Shown piece after piece: positions 26,801-39,349 of a stretch of 64,000 bases of DNA. This DNA is from Macrothele yani (lineage: Eukaryota; Arthropoda; Arachnida; Araneae; Macrothelidae): positions 112,839,072-112,903,071 of the forward strand of contig CM076999.1 in the NCBI GenBank assembly GCA_039090855.1. The letters run 5' to 3'. A program made the translations under genes and the position numbers. The notes under the pieces were generated by a model. The model did no database searches. It worked only from the letters and a program-made list of their open reading frames with translations, and was not told where the DNA came from. The number at the start of each line of letters is the position of its first letter. Within the stretch, counting starts at the first letter, position 1.

Positions 26801-29800
26801 GGAAGCGAGGTAGAAGACGCCCTTATTTACTACCGGGGGCCAGTACCTGTGGCCCGAGGGCTTAACGTGCCCACAATGCTCTTGTAGATCAGATCAGATC
26901 ATATGTAGAGGATTTTAGGAAGGGAGTGTCTGACCCCAGGTCTTAAACAACCCTTAGAAATAGGAAGCTAGGAGATTTGGGCTAGAGTGCCCGATAGGAA
27001 AGTGACACGGAAGCGAGGTAGAAGACGCCCTTATTTACTACCGGGGGGCCAGTACCTGTGGCCCGAGGGCTTAACGTGCCCACAATGCTCTTGTAAATCA
27101 GATCAGATCATATGTAGAGGATTTTAGGAAGGGAGTGTCTGACCCCAGGTCTTAAACAACCCTTAGAAATAGGAAGCTAGGAGATTTGGGCTAGAGTGCC
27201 CGATAGGAAAGTGACACGGAAGCGAGGTAGAAGACGCCCTTATTTACTACCGGGGGCCAGTACCTGTGGCCCGAGGGCTTAACGTGCCCACAATGCTCTT
27301 GTAGATCAGATCAGATCATATGTAGAGGATTTTAGGAAGGGAGTGTCTGACCCCAGGTCTTAAACAACCCTTAGAAATAGGAAGCTAGGAGATTTGGGCT
27401 AGAGTGCCCGATAGGAAAGTGACACGGAAGCGAGGTAGAAGACGCCCTTATTTACTACCGGGGGCCAGTACCTGTGGCCCGAGGGCTTAACGTGCCCACA
27501 ATGCTCTTGTAGATCAGATCAGATCATATGTAGAGGATTTTAGGAAGGGAGTGTCTGACCCCAGGTCTTAAACAACCCTTAGAAATAGGAAGCTAGGAGA
27601 TTTGGGCTAGAGTGCCCGATAGGAAAGTGACACGGAAGCGAGGTAGAAGACGCCCTTATTTACTACCGGGGGCCAGTACCTGTGGCCCGAGGGCTTAACG
27701 TGCCCACAATGCTCTTGTAGATCAGATCAGATCATATGTAGAGGATTTTAGGAAGGGAGTGTCTGACCCCAGGTCTTAAACAACCCTTAGAAATAGGAAG
27801 CTAGGAGATTTGCGCTAGAGTGCCCGATAGGAAAGTGACACGGAAGCGAGGTAGAAGACGCCCTTATTTACTACCGGGGGCCAGTACCTGTGGCCCGAGG
27901 GCTTAACGTGCCCACAATGCTCTTGTAGATCAGATCAGATCATATGTAGAGGATTTTAGGAAGGGAGTGTCTGACCCCAGGTCTTAAACAACCCTTAGAA
28001 ATAGGAAGCTAGGAGATTTGGGCTAGAGTGCCCGATAGGAAAGTGACACGGAAGCGAGGTAGAAGACGCCCTTATTTACTACCGGGGGGCCAGTACCTGT
28101 GGCCCGAGGGCTTAACGTGCCCACAATGCTCTTGTAGATCAGATCAGATCATATGTAGAGGATTTTAGGAAGGGAGTGTCTGACCCCAGGTCTTAAACAA
28201 CCCTTAGAAATAGGAAGCTAGGAGATTTGGGCTAGAGTGCCCGATAGGAAAGTGACACGGAAGCGAGGTAGAAGACGCCCTTATTTACTACCGGGGGCCA
28301 GTACCTGTGGCCCGAGGGCTTAACGTGCCCACAATGCTCTTGTAGATCAGATCAGATCATATGTAGAGGATTTTAGGAAGGGAGTGTCTGACCCCAGGTC
28401 TTAAACAACCCTTAGAAATAGGAAGCTAGGAGATTTGGGCTAGAGTGCCCGATAGGAAAGTGACACGGAAGCGAGGTAGAAGACGCCCTTATTTACTACC
28501 GGGGGGCCAGTACCTGTGGCCCGAGGGCTTAACGTGCCCACAATGCTCTTGTAGATCAGATCAGATCATATGTAGAGGATTTTAGGAAGGGAGTGTCTGA
28601 CCCCAGGTCTTAAACAACCCTTAGAAATAGGAAGCTAGGAGATTTGGGCTAGAGTGCCCGATAGGAAAGTGACACGGAAGCGAGGTAGAAGACGCCCTTA
28701 TTTACTACCGGGGGCCAGTACCTGTGGCCCGAGGGCTTAACGTGCCCACAATGCTCTTGTAGATCAGATCAGATCATATGTAGAGGATTTTAGGAAGGGA
28801 GTGTCTGACCCCAGGTCTTAAACAACCCTTAGAAATAGGAAGCTAGGAGATTTGGGCTAGAGTGCCCGATAGGAAAGTGACACGGAAGCGAGGTAGAAGA
28901 CGCCCTTATTTACTACCGGGGGGCCAGTACCTGTGGCCCGAGGGCTTAACGTGCCCACAATGCTCTTGTAGATCAGATCAGATCATATGTAGAGGATTTT
29001 AGGAAGGGAGTGTCTGACCCCAGGTCTTAAACAACCCTTAGAAATAGGAAGCTAGGAGATTTGGGCTAGAGTGCCCGATAGGAAAGTGACACGGAAGCGA
29101 GGTAGAAGACGCCCTTATTTACTACCGGGGGGCCAGTACCTGTGGCCCGAGGGCTTAACGTGCCCACAATGCTCTTGTAGATCAGATCAGATCATATGTA
29201 GAGGATTTTAGGAAGGGAGTGTCTGACCCCAGGTCTTAAACAACCCTTAGAAATAGGAAGCTAGGAGATTTGGGCTAGAGTGCCCGATAGGAAAGTGACA
29301 CGGAAGCGAGGTAGAAGACGCCCTTATTTACTACCGGGGGCCAGTACCTGTGGCCCGAGGGCTTAACGTGCCCACAATGCTCTTGTAGATCAGATCAGAT
29401 CATATGTAGAGGATTTTAGGAAGGGAGTGTCTGACCCCAGGTCTTAAACAACCCTTAGAAATAGGAAGCTAGGAGATTTGGGCTAGAGTGCCCGATAGGA
29501 AAGTGACACGGAAGCGAGGTAGAAGACGCCCTTATTTACTACCGGGGGCCAGTACCTGTGGCCCGAGGGCTTAACGTGCCCACAATGCTCTTGTAGATCA
29601 GATCAGATCATATGTAGAGGATTTTAGGAAGGGAGTGTCTGACCCCAGGTCTTAAACAACCCTTAGAAATAGGAAGCTAGGAGATTTGGGCTAGAGTGCC
29701 CGATAGGAAAGTGACACGGAAGCGAGGTAGAAGACGCCCTTATTTACTACCGGGGGCCAGTACCTGTGGCCCGAGGGCTTAACGTGCCCACAATGCTCTT

Positions 29801-32800
29801 GTAGATCAGATCAGATCATATGTAGAGGATTTTAGGAAGGGAGTGTCTGACCCCAGGTCTTAAACAACCCTTAGAAATAGGAAGCTAGGAGATTTGGGCT
29901 AGAGTGCCCGATAGGAAAGTGACACGGAAGCGAGGTAGAAGACGCCCTTATTTACTACCGGGGGCCAGTACCTGTGGCCCGAGGGCTTAACGTGCCCACA
30001 ATGCTCTTGTAGATCAGATCAGATCATATGTAGAGGATTTTAGGAAGGGAGTGTCTGACCCCAGGTCTTAAACAACCCTTAGAAATAGGAAGCTAGGAGA
30101 TTTGGGCTAGAGTGCCCGATAGGAAAGTGACACGGAAGCGAGGTAGAAGACGCCCTTATTTACTACCGGGGGGCCAGTACCTGTGGCCCGAGGGCTTAAC
30201 GTGCCCACAATGCTCTTGTAGATCAGATCAGATCATATGTAGAGGATTTTAGGAAGGGAGTGTCTGACCCCAGGTCTTAAACAACCCTTAGAAATAGGAA
30301 GCTAGGAGATTTGGGCTAGAGTGCCCGATAGGAAAGTGACACGGAAGCGAGGTAGAAGACGCCCTTATTTACTACCGGGGGCCAGTACCTGTGGCCCGAG
30401 GGCTTAACGTGCCCACAATGCTCTTGTAGATCAGATCAGATCATATGTAGAGGATTTTAGGAAGGGAGTGTCTGACCCCAGGTCTTAAACAACCCTTAGA
30501 AATAGGAAGCTAGGAGATTTGGGCTAGAGTGCCCGATAGGAAAGTGACACGGAAGCGAGGTAGAAGACGCCCTTATTTACTACCGGGGGCCAGTACCTGT
30601 GGCCCGAGGGCTTAACGTGCCCACAATGCTCTTGTAGATCAGATCAGATCATATGTAGAGGATTTTAGGAAGGGAGTGTCTGACCCCAGGTCTTAAACAA
30701 CCCTTAGAAATAGGAAGCTAGGAGATTTGGGCTAGAGTGCCCGATAGGAAAGTGACACGGAAGCGAGGTAGAAGACGCCCTTATTTACTACCGGGGGCCA
30801 GTACCTGTGGCCCGAGGGCTTAACGTGCCCACAATGCTCTTGTAGATCAGATCAGATCATATGTAGAGGATTTTAGGAAGGGAGTGTCTGACCCCAGGTC
30901 TTAAACAACCCTTAGAAATAGGAAGCTAGGAGATTTGGGCTAGAGTGCCCGATAGGAAAGTGACACGGAAGCGAGGTAGAAGACGCCCTTATTTACTACC
31001 GGGGGGCCAGTACCTGTGGCCCGAGGGCTTAACGTGCCCACAATGCTCTTGTAGATCAGATCAGATCATATGTAGAGGATTTTAGGAAGGGAGTGTCTGA
31101 CCCCAGGTCTTAAACAACCCTTAGAAATAGGAAGCTAGGAGATTTGGGCTAGAGTGCCCGATAGGAAAGTGACACGGAAGCGAGGTAGAAGACGCCCTTA
31201 TTTACTACCGGGGGGCCAGTACCTGTGGCCCGAGGGCTTAACGTGCCCACAATGCTCTTGTAGATCAGATCAGATCATATGTAGAGGATTTTAGGAAGGG
31301 AGTGTCTGACCCCAGGTCTTAAACAACCCTTAGAAATAGGAAGCTAGGAGATTTGGGCTAGAGTGCCCGATAGGAAAGTGACACGGAAGCGAGGTAGAAG
31401 ACGCCCTTATTTACTACCGGGGGCCAGTACCTGTGGCCCGAGGGCTTAACGTGCCCACAATGCTCTTGTAGATCAGATCAGATCATATGTAGAGGATTTT
31501 AGGAAGGGAGTGTCTGACCCCAGGTCTTAAACAACCCTTAGAAATAGGAAGCTAGGAGATTTGGGCTAGAGTGCCCGATAGGAAAGTGACACGGAAGCGA
31601 GGTAGAAGACGCCCTTATTTACTACCGGGGGGCCAGTACCTGTGGCCCGAGGGCTTAACGTGCCCACAATGCTCTTGTAGATCAGATCAGATCATATGTA
31701 GAGGATTTTAGGAAGGGAGTGTCTGACCCCAGGTCTTAAACAACCCTTAGAAATAGGAAGCTAGGAGATTTGGGCTAGAGTGCCCGATAGGAAAGTGACA
31801 CGGAAGCGAGGTAGAAGACGCCCTTATTTACTACCGGGGGGCCAGTACCTGTGGCCCGAGGGCTTAACGTGCCCACAATGCTCTTGTAGATCAGATCAGA
31901 TCATATGTAGAGGATTTTAGGAAGGGAGTGTCTGACCCCAGGTCTTAAACAACCCTTAGAAATAGGAAGCTAGGAGATTTGGGCTAGAGTGCCCGATAGG
32001 AAAGTGACACGGAAGCGAGGTAGAAGACGCCCTTATTTACTACCGGGGGCCAGTACCTGTGGCCCGAGGGCTTAACGTGCCCACAATGCTCTTGTAGATC
32101 AGATCAGATCATATGTAGAGGATTTTAGGAAGGGAGTGTCTGACCCCAGGTCTTAAACAACCCTTAGAAATAGGAAGCTAGGAGATTTGGGCTAGAGTGC
32201 CCGATAGGAAAGTGACACGGAAGCGAGGTAGAAGACGCCCTTATTTACTACCGGGGGCCAGTACCTGTGGCCCGAGGGCTTAACGTGCCCACAATGCTCT
32301 TGTAGATCAGATCAGATCATATGTAGAGGATTTTAGGAAGGGAGTGTCTGACCCCAGGTCTTAAACAACCCTTAGAAATAGGAAGCTAGGAGATTTGGGC
32401 TAGAGTGCCCGATAGGAAAGTGACACGGAAGCGAGGTAGAAGACGCCCTTATTTACTACCGGGGGGCCAGTACCTGTGGCCCGAGGGCTTAACGTGCCCA
32501 CAATGCTCTTGTAGATCAGATCAGATCATATGTAGAGGATTTTAGGAAGGGAGTGTCTGACCCCAGGTCTTAAACAACCCTTAGAAATAGGAAGCTAGGA
32601 GATTTGGGCTAGAGTGCCCGATAGGAAAGTGACACGGAAGCGAGGTAGAAGACGCCCTTATTTACTACCGGGGGCCAGTACCTGTGGCCCGAGGGCTTAA
32701 CGTGCCCACAATGCTCTTGTAGATCAGATCAGATCATATGTAGAGGATTTTAGGAAGGGAGTGTCTGACCCCAGGTCTTAAACAACCCTTAGAAATAGGA

Positions 32801-35800
32801 AGCTAGGAGATTTGGGCTAGAGTGCCCGATAGGAAAGTGACACGGAAGCGAGGTAGAAGACGCCCTTATTTACTACCGGGGGCCAGTACCTGTGGCCCGA
32901 GGGCTTAACGTGCCCACAATGCTCTTGTAGATCAGATCAGATCATATGTAGAGGATTTTAGGAAGGGAGTGTCTGACCCCAGGTCTTAAACAACCCTTAG
33001 AAATAGGAAGCTAGGAGATTTGGGCTAGAGTGCCCGATAGGAAAGTGACACGGAAGCGAGGTAGAAGACGCCCTTATTTACTACCGGGGGCCAGTACCTG
33101 TGGCCCGAGGGCTTAACGTGCCCACAATGCTCTTGTAGATCAGATCAGATCATATGTAGAGGATTTTAGGAAGGGAGTGTCTGACCCCAGGTCTTAAACA
33201 ACCCTTAGAAATAGGAAGCTAGGAGATTTGGGCTAGAGTGCCCGATAGGAAAGTGACACGGAAGCGAGGTAGAAGACGCCCTTATTTACTACCGGGGGCC
33301 AGTACCTGTGGCCCGAGGGCTTAACGTGCCCACAATGCTCTTGTAGATCAGATCAGATCATATGTAGAGGATTTTAGGAAGGGAGTGTCTGACCCCAGGT
33401 CTTAAACAACCCTTAGAAATAGGAAGCTAGGAGATTTGGGCTAGAGTGCCCGATAGGAAAGTGACACGGAAGCGAGGTAGAAGACGCCCTTATTTACTAC
33501 CGGGGGCCAGTACCTGTGGCCCGAGGGCTTAACGTGCCCACAATGCTCTTGTAGATCAGATCAGATCATATGTAGAGGATTTTAGGAAGGGAGTGTCTGA
33601 CCCCAGGTCTTAAACAACCCTTAGAAATAGGAAGCTAGGAGATTTGGGCTAGAGTGCCCGATAGGAAAGTGACACGGAAGCGAGGTAGAAGACGCCCTTA
33701 TTTACTACCGGGGGCCAGTACCTGTGGCCCGAGGGCTTAACGTGCCCACAATGCTCTTGTAGATCAGATCAGATCATATGTAGAGGATTTTAGGAAGGGA
33801 GTGTCTGACCCCAGGTCTTAAACAACCCTTAGAAATAGGAAGCTAGGAGATTTGGGCTAGAGTGCCCGATAGGAAAGTGACACGGAAGCGAGGTAGAAGA
33901 CGCCCTTATTTACTACCGGGGGGCCAGTACCTGTGGCCCGAGGGCTTAACGTGCCCACAATGCTCTTGTAGATCAGATCAGATCATATGTAGAGGATTTT
34001 AGGAAGGGAGTGTCTGACCCCAGGTCTTAAACAACCCTTAGAAATAGGAAGCTAGGAGATTTGGGCTAGAGTGCCCGATAGGAAAGTGACACGGAAGCGA
34101 GGTAGAAGACGCCCTTATTTACTACCGGGGGCCAGTACCTGTGGCCCGAGGGCTTAACGTGCCCACAATGCTCTTGTAGATCAGATCAGATCATATGTAG
34201 AGGATTTTAGGAAGGGAGTGTCTGACCCCAGGTCTTAAACAACCCTTAGAAATAGGAAGCTAGGAGATTTGGGCTAGAGTGCCCGATAGGAAAGTGACAC
34301 GGAAGCGAGGTAGAAGACGCCCTTATTTACTACCGGGGGGCCAGTACCTGTGGCCCGAGGGCTTAACGTGCCCACAATGCTCTTGTAGATCAGATCAGAT
34401 CATATGTAGAGGATTTTAGGAAGGGAGTGTCTGACCCCAGGTCTTAAACAACCCTTAGAAATAGGAAGCTAGGAGATTTGGGCTAGAGTGCCCGATAGGA
34501 AAGTGACACGGAAGCGAGGTAGAAGACGCCCTTATTTACTACCGGGGGCCAGTACCTGTGGCCCGAGGGCTTAACGTGCCCACAATGCTCTTGTAGATCA
34601 GATCAGATCATATGTAGAGGATTTTAGGAAGGGAGTGTCTGACCCCAGGTCTTAAACAACCCTTAGAAATAGGAAGCTAGGAGATTTGGGCTAGAGTGCC
34701 CGATAGGAAAGTGACACGGAAGCGAGGTAGAAGACGCCCTTATTTACTACCGGGGGGCCAGTACCTGTGGCCCGAGGGCTTAACGTGCCCACAATGCTCT
34801 TGTAGATCAGATCAGATCATATGTAGAGGATTTTAGGAAGGGAGTGTCTGACCCCAGGTCTTAAACAACCCTTAGAAATAGGAAGCTAGGAGATTTGGGC
34901 TAGAGTGCCCGATAGGAAAGTGACACGGAAGCGAGGTAGAAGACGCCCTTATTTACTACCGGGGGGCCAGTACCTGTGGCCCGAGGGCTTAACGTGCCCA
35001 CAATGCTCTTGTAGATCAGATCAGATCATATGTAGAGGATTTTAGGAAGGGAGTGTCTGACCCCAGGTCTTAAACAACCCTTAGAAATAGGAAGCTAGGA
35101 GATTTGGGCTAGAGTGCCCGATAGGAAAGTGACACGGAAGCGAGGTAGAAGACGCCCTTATTTACTACCGGGGGCCAGTACCTGTGGCCCGAGGGCTTAA
35201 CGTGCCCACAATGCTCTTGTAGATCAGATCAGATCATATGTAGAGGATTTTAGGAAGGGAGTGTCTGACCCCAGGTCTTAAACAACCCTTAGAAATAGGA
35301 AGCTAGGAGATTTGGGCTAGAGTGCCCGATAGGAAAGTGACACGGAAGCGAGGTAGAAGACGCCCTTATTTACTACCGGGGGGCCAGTACCTGTGGCCCG
35401 AGGGCTTAACGTGCCCACAATGCTCTTGTAGATCAGATCAGATCATATGTAGAGGATTTTAGGAAGGGAGTGTCTGACCCCAGGTCTTAAACAACCCTTA
35501 GAAATAGGAAGCTAGGAGATTTGGGCTAGAGTGCCCGATAGGAAAGTGACACGGAAGCGAGGTAGAAGACGCCCTTATTTACTACCGGGGGGCCAGTACC
35601 TGTGGCCCGAGGGCTTAACGTGCCCACAATGCTCTTGTAGATCAGATCAGATCATATGTAGAGGATTTTAGGAAGGGAGTGTCTGACCCCAGGTCTTAAA
35701 CAACCCTTAGAAATAGGAAGCTAGGAGATTTGGGCTAGAGTGCCCGATAGGAAAGTGACACGGAAGCGAGGTAGAAGACGCCCTTATTTACTACCGGGGG

Positions 35801-38784
35801 CCAGTACCTGTGGCCCGAGGGCTTAACGTGCCCACAATGCTCTTGTAGATCAGATCAGATCATATGTAGAGGATTTTAGGAAGGGAGTGTCTGACCCCAG
35901 GTCTTAAACAACCCTTAGAAATAGGAAGCTAGGAGATTTGGGCTAGAGTGCCCGATAGGAAAGTGACACGGAAGCGAGGTAGAAGACGCCCTTATTTACT
36001 ACCGGGGGGCCAGTACCTGTGGCCCGAGGGCTTAACGTGCCCACAATGCTCTTGTAGATCAGATCAGATCATATGTAGAGGATTTTAGGAAGGGAGTGTC
36101 TGACCCCAGGTCTTAAACAACCCTTAGAAATAGGAAGCTAGGAGATTTGGGCTAGAGTGCCCGATAGGAAAGTGACACGGAAGCGAGGTAGAAGACGCCC
36201 TTATTTACTACCGGGGGGCCAGTACCTGTGGCCCGAGGGCTTAACGTGCCCACAATGCTCTTGTAGATCAGATCAGATCATATGTAGAGGATTTTAGGAA
36301 GGGAGTGTCTGACCCCAGGTCTTAAACAACCCTTAGAAATAGGAAGCTAGGAGATTTGGGCTAGAGTGCCCGATAGGAAAGTGACACGGAAGCGAGGTAG
36401 AAGACGCCCTTATTTACTACCGGGGGGCCAGTACCTGTGGCCCGAGGGCTTAACGTGCCCACAATGCTCTTGTAGATCAGATCAGATCATATGTAGAGGA
36501 TTTTAGGAAGGGAGTGTCTGACCCCAGGTCTTAAACAACCCTTAGAAATAGGAAGCTAGGAGATTTGGGCTAGAGTGCCCGATAGGAAAGTGACACGGAA
36601 GCGAGGTAGAAGACGCCCTTATTTACTACCGGGGGGCCAGTACCTGTGGCCCGAGGGCTTAACGTGCCCACAATGCTCTTGTAGATCAGATCAGATCATA
36701 TGTAGAGGATTTTAGGAAGGGAGTGTCTGACCCCAGGTCTTAAACAACCCTTAGAAATAGGAAGCTAGGAGATTTGGGCTAGAGTGCCCGATAGGAAAGT
36801 GACACGGAAGCGAGGTAGAAGACGCCCTTATTTACTACCGGGGGGCCAGTACCTGTGGCCCGAGGGCTTAACGTGCCCACAATGCTCTTGTAGATCAGAT
36901 CAGATCATATGTAGAGGATTTTAGGAAGGGAGTGTCTGACCCCAGGTCTTAAACAACCCTTAGAAATAGGAAGCTAGGAGATTTGGGCTAGAGTGCCCGA
37001 TAGGAAAGTGACACGGAAGCGAGGTAGAAGACGCCCTTATTTACTACCGGGGGCCAGTACCTGTGGCCCGAGGGCTTAACGTGCCCACAATGCTCTTGTA
37101 GATCAGATCAGATCATATGTAGAGGATTTTAGGAAGGGAGTGTCTGACCCCAGGTCTTAAACAACCCTTAGAAATAGGAAGCTAGGAGATTTGGGCTAGA
37201 GTGCCCGATAGGAAAGTGACACGGAAGCGAGGTAGAAGACGCCCTTATTTACTACCGGGGGGCCAGTACCTGTGGCCCGAGGGCTTAACGTGCCCACAAT
37301 GCTCTTGTAGATCAGATCAGATCATATGTAGAGGATTTTAGGAAGGGAGTGTCTGACCCCAGGTCTTAAACAACCCTTAGAAATAGGAAGCTAGGAGATT
37401 TGGGCTAGAGTGCCCGATAGGAAAGTGACACGGAAGCGAGGTAGAAGACGCCCTTATTTACTACCGGGGGCCAGTACCTGTGGCCCGAGGGCTTAACGTG
37501 CCCACAATGCTCTTGTAGATCAGATCAGATCATATGTAGAGGATTTTAGGAAGGGAGTGTCTGACCCCAGGTCTTAAACAACCCTTAGAAATAGGAAGCT
37601 AGGAGATTTGGGCTAGAGTGCCCGATAGGAAAGTGACACGGAAGCGAGGTAGAAGACGCCCTTATTTACTACCGGGGGCCAGTACCTGTGGCCCGAGGGC
37701 TTAACGTGCCCACAATGCTCTTGTAGATCAGATCAGATCATATGTAGAGGATTTTAGGAAGGGAGTGTCTGACCCCAGGTCTTAAACAACCCTTAGAAAT
37801 AGGAAGCTAGGAGATTTGGGCTAGAGTGCCCGATAGGAAAGTGACACGGAAGCGAGGTAGAAGACGCCCTTATTTACTACCGGGGGGCCAGTACCTGTGG
37901 CCCGAGGGCTTAACGTGCCCACAATGCTCTTGTAGATCAGATCAGATCATATGTAGAGGATTTTAGGAAGGGAGTGTCTGACCCCAGGTCTTAAACAACC
38001 CTTAGAAATAGGAAGCTAGGAGATTTGGGCTAGAGTGCCCGATAGGAAAGTGACACGGAAGCGAGGTAGAAGACGCCCTTATTTACTACCGGGGGGCCAG
38101 TACCTGTGGCCCGAGGGCTTAACGTGCCCACAATGCTCTTGTAGATCAGATCAGATCATATGTAGAGGATTTTAGGAAGGGAGTGTCTGACCCCAGGTCT
38201 TAAACAACCCTTAGAAATAGGAAGCTAGGAGATTTCGGCTAGAGTGCCCGATAGGAAAGTGACACGGAAGCGAGGTAGAAGACGCCCTTATTTACTACCG
38301 GGGGCCAGTACCTGTGGTCCGAGGGCTTAACGTGCCCACAATGCTCTTGTAGATCAGATCAGATCATATGTAGAGGATTTTAGGAAGGGAGTGTCTGACC
38401 CCAGGTCTTAAACAACCCTTAGAAATAGGAAGCTAGGAGATTTGGGCTAGAGTGCCCGATAGGAAAGTGACACGGAAGCGAGGTAGAAGACGCCCTTATT
38501 TACTACCGGGGGGCCAGTACCTGTGGCCCGAGGGCTTAACGTGCCCACAATGCTCTTGTAGATCAGATCAGATCATATGTAGAGGATTTTAGGAAGGGAG
38601 TGTCTGACCCCAGGTCTTAAACAACCCTTAGAAATAGGAAGCTAGGAGATTTGGGCTAGAGTGCCCGATAGGAAAGTGACACGGAAGCGAGGTAGAAGAC
38701 GCCCTTATTTACTACCGGGGGCCAGTACCTGTGGCCCGAGGGCTTAACGTGCCCACAATGCTCTTGTAGATCAGATCAGATCAT

Positions 38785-38973
38785 ATGTAGAGGATTTTAG
38801 GAAGGGAGTGTCTGACCCCTGGTCTTAAACAACCCTTAGAAATAGGAAGCTAGGAGATTTGGGCTAGAGTGCCCGATAGGAAAGTGACACGGAAGCGAAG
38901 TAGAAACGGGGAAGAAGACGCCCTTATTTATTACCGGGGGCCAGTACCCGGGGTCCAACGGCTTAACGTGCCC
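38785..38973 (-). repeat. right-edge satellite unit, ancestral-like
   Basis: The last unit differs from the consensus: it contains the extra segment aacggggaag, ttattaccggg, and acccggggtccaacggctt in place of cctgtggcccgagggctt. It runs straight into the single-copy SINE head. The extra segment also occurs in the second unit from the left (2801-2810) and is absent from the other units inspected. These edge units probably preserve the SINE sequence before the array was homogenised. Confidence 0.8.
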
Positions 38974-39088
38974 ATCCGATGCACGGCGGATATTTAGTGG
39001 ATCGAGCGTTCGTACCTGCCTGGGATCGAACCTGAGGTCCTTTTCGTGGCAGTCACGAACGTTGCCCACTAGGCCACCCGCGGCCCCA
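38974..39088 (-). mobile_element. single-copy SINE head
   Basis: This 115-bp segment occurs only once, at the right end of the array. On the minus strand it begins ggggccgcgggtggcc and carries the tRNA-like promoter. It then passes through gatccactaaatatccg and gtgcatcggat into the amplified body at gggcacgttaagcc. It fixes the orientation of the whole insertion: 5' end on the right, 3' end on the left. Confidence 0.85.
39022..39076 (-). promoter_or_regulatory. Pol III type-2 promoter (A and B boxes) of the SINE
   Basis: Minus-strand A box TGGCCTAGTGGG (39065-39076) fits TRGYnnARnnG. B box GGTTCGATCCC (39022-39032) fits GGTTCGANNCC. Start-to-start spacing is about 44 nt, within the tRNA range. 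Transcription from here would run leftward into the satellite. Whether it is active cannot be told from sequence. Confidence 0.8.
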
Positions 39089-39101
39089 CCTCCGTTGGTA
39101 A
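39089..39101. repeat. 13-bp target-site duplication, right copy
   Basis: An exact copy of cctccgttggtaa, matching 2442-2454, flanks the SINE head. Confidence 0.92.
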
Positions 39102-39124
39102 TTAGCGTATCCGCGTTAAGCAGT

Positions 39125-39349
39125 CTACGTGATGAACCAGAATTTTGATTCGTCAGACCAGGCCGCTTTCTTCCAAATCATCCACGATCCAATTTCGATT
39201 ACCTCAAAAATTAAGTCTGATGGAGACAAACGGAAATTTACCCTGTTCCCCAATGAAAGAAAATACAGAATTGTACACCGAGAACAGACGCAGCACTTTA
39301 GTCGTACAGCAATACCGTATGGTGTAGTGACATCTCGTACATCGCACAA
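39125..39349 (-). pseudogene. Tc1 transposase fragment with first catalytic Asp (copy 1)
   Basis: The minus-strand reading ends in WKKAAWSDESKFWFIT. The WSDES motif is the site of the first catalytic aspartate of Tc1 transposases. The remainder of this frame is degenerate. In the unbroken element this piece lies immediately upstream of the fragment at 2039-2269, so the catalytic triad codons of one gene are now about 37 kb apart. Confidence 0.7.

Larger units (their letters stand above)
2472..38973 (-). repeat. ~208-bp satellite array, about 175 units
   Basis: Head-to-tail units are recognisable from atgtagagga(t) at 2472, 2681, 2900, 3108, 3316 and onward to 38785. Unit length is 208 or 209 bp, set mostly by a run of five or six G in the ctaccggggg(g)ccag segment; three units are about 10 bp longer (2681, ~3735, ~6655). 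Each unit ends, on the plus strand, with cacaatgctcttgt and three gatca-type repeats. Units are nearly identical. Variants are denser in 2.5-23 kb, while 23-38 kb is almost uniform. Stops occur in all six frames. The unit is the SINE body, not an independent satellite. The copy number comes from dividing the span by the period and depends on correct assembly. Confidence 0.95.
2455..39088 (-). mobile_element. tRNA-derived SINE expanded internally to 36.6 kb
   Basis: The insertion is bounded by the 13-bp duplication cctccgttggtaa. On the minus strand it starts at 39088 with a tRNA-like head carrying an A box (TGGCCTAGTGGG) and a B box (GGTTCGATCCC). It continues into a body containing gggcacgttaagcc, and ends at 2455 with an AT-rich tail (catatgatgatttgatcat). 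A normal tRNA-SINE would be a few hundred bases. Here the body is present in about 175 tandem copies. What is seen: one head, one tail, one target-site duplication and many bodies. Inference: one SINE inserted into Tc1, then its body amplified in place. No protein is encoded, and SINEs move with LINE enzymes in trans. Confidence 0.85.

Noticed and set aside
2472..38973. CRISPR array
   Set aside because: The repeats are contiguous 208-bp units with no variable spacers. The context is eukaryotic and no cas gene is present.
38836..39069. 77-codon minus-strand frame over the SINE head
   Set aside because: It is a chance frame through tRNA-derived SINE sequence.
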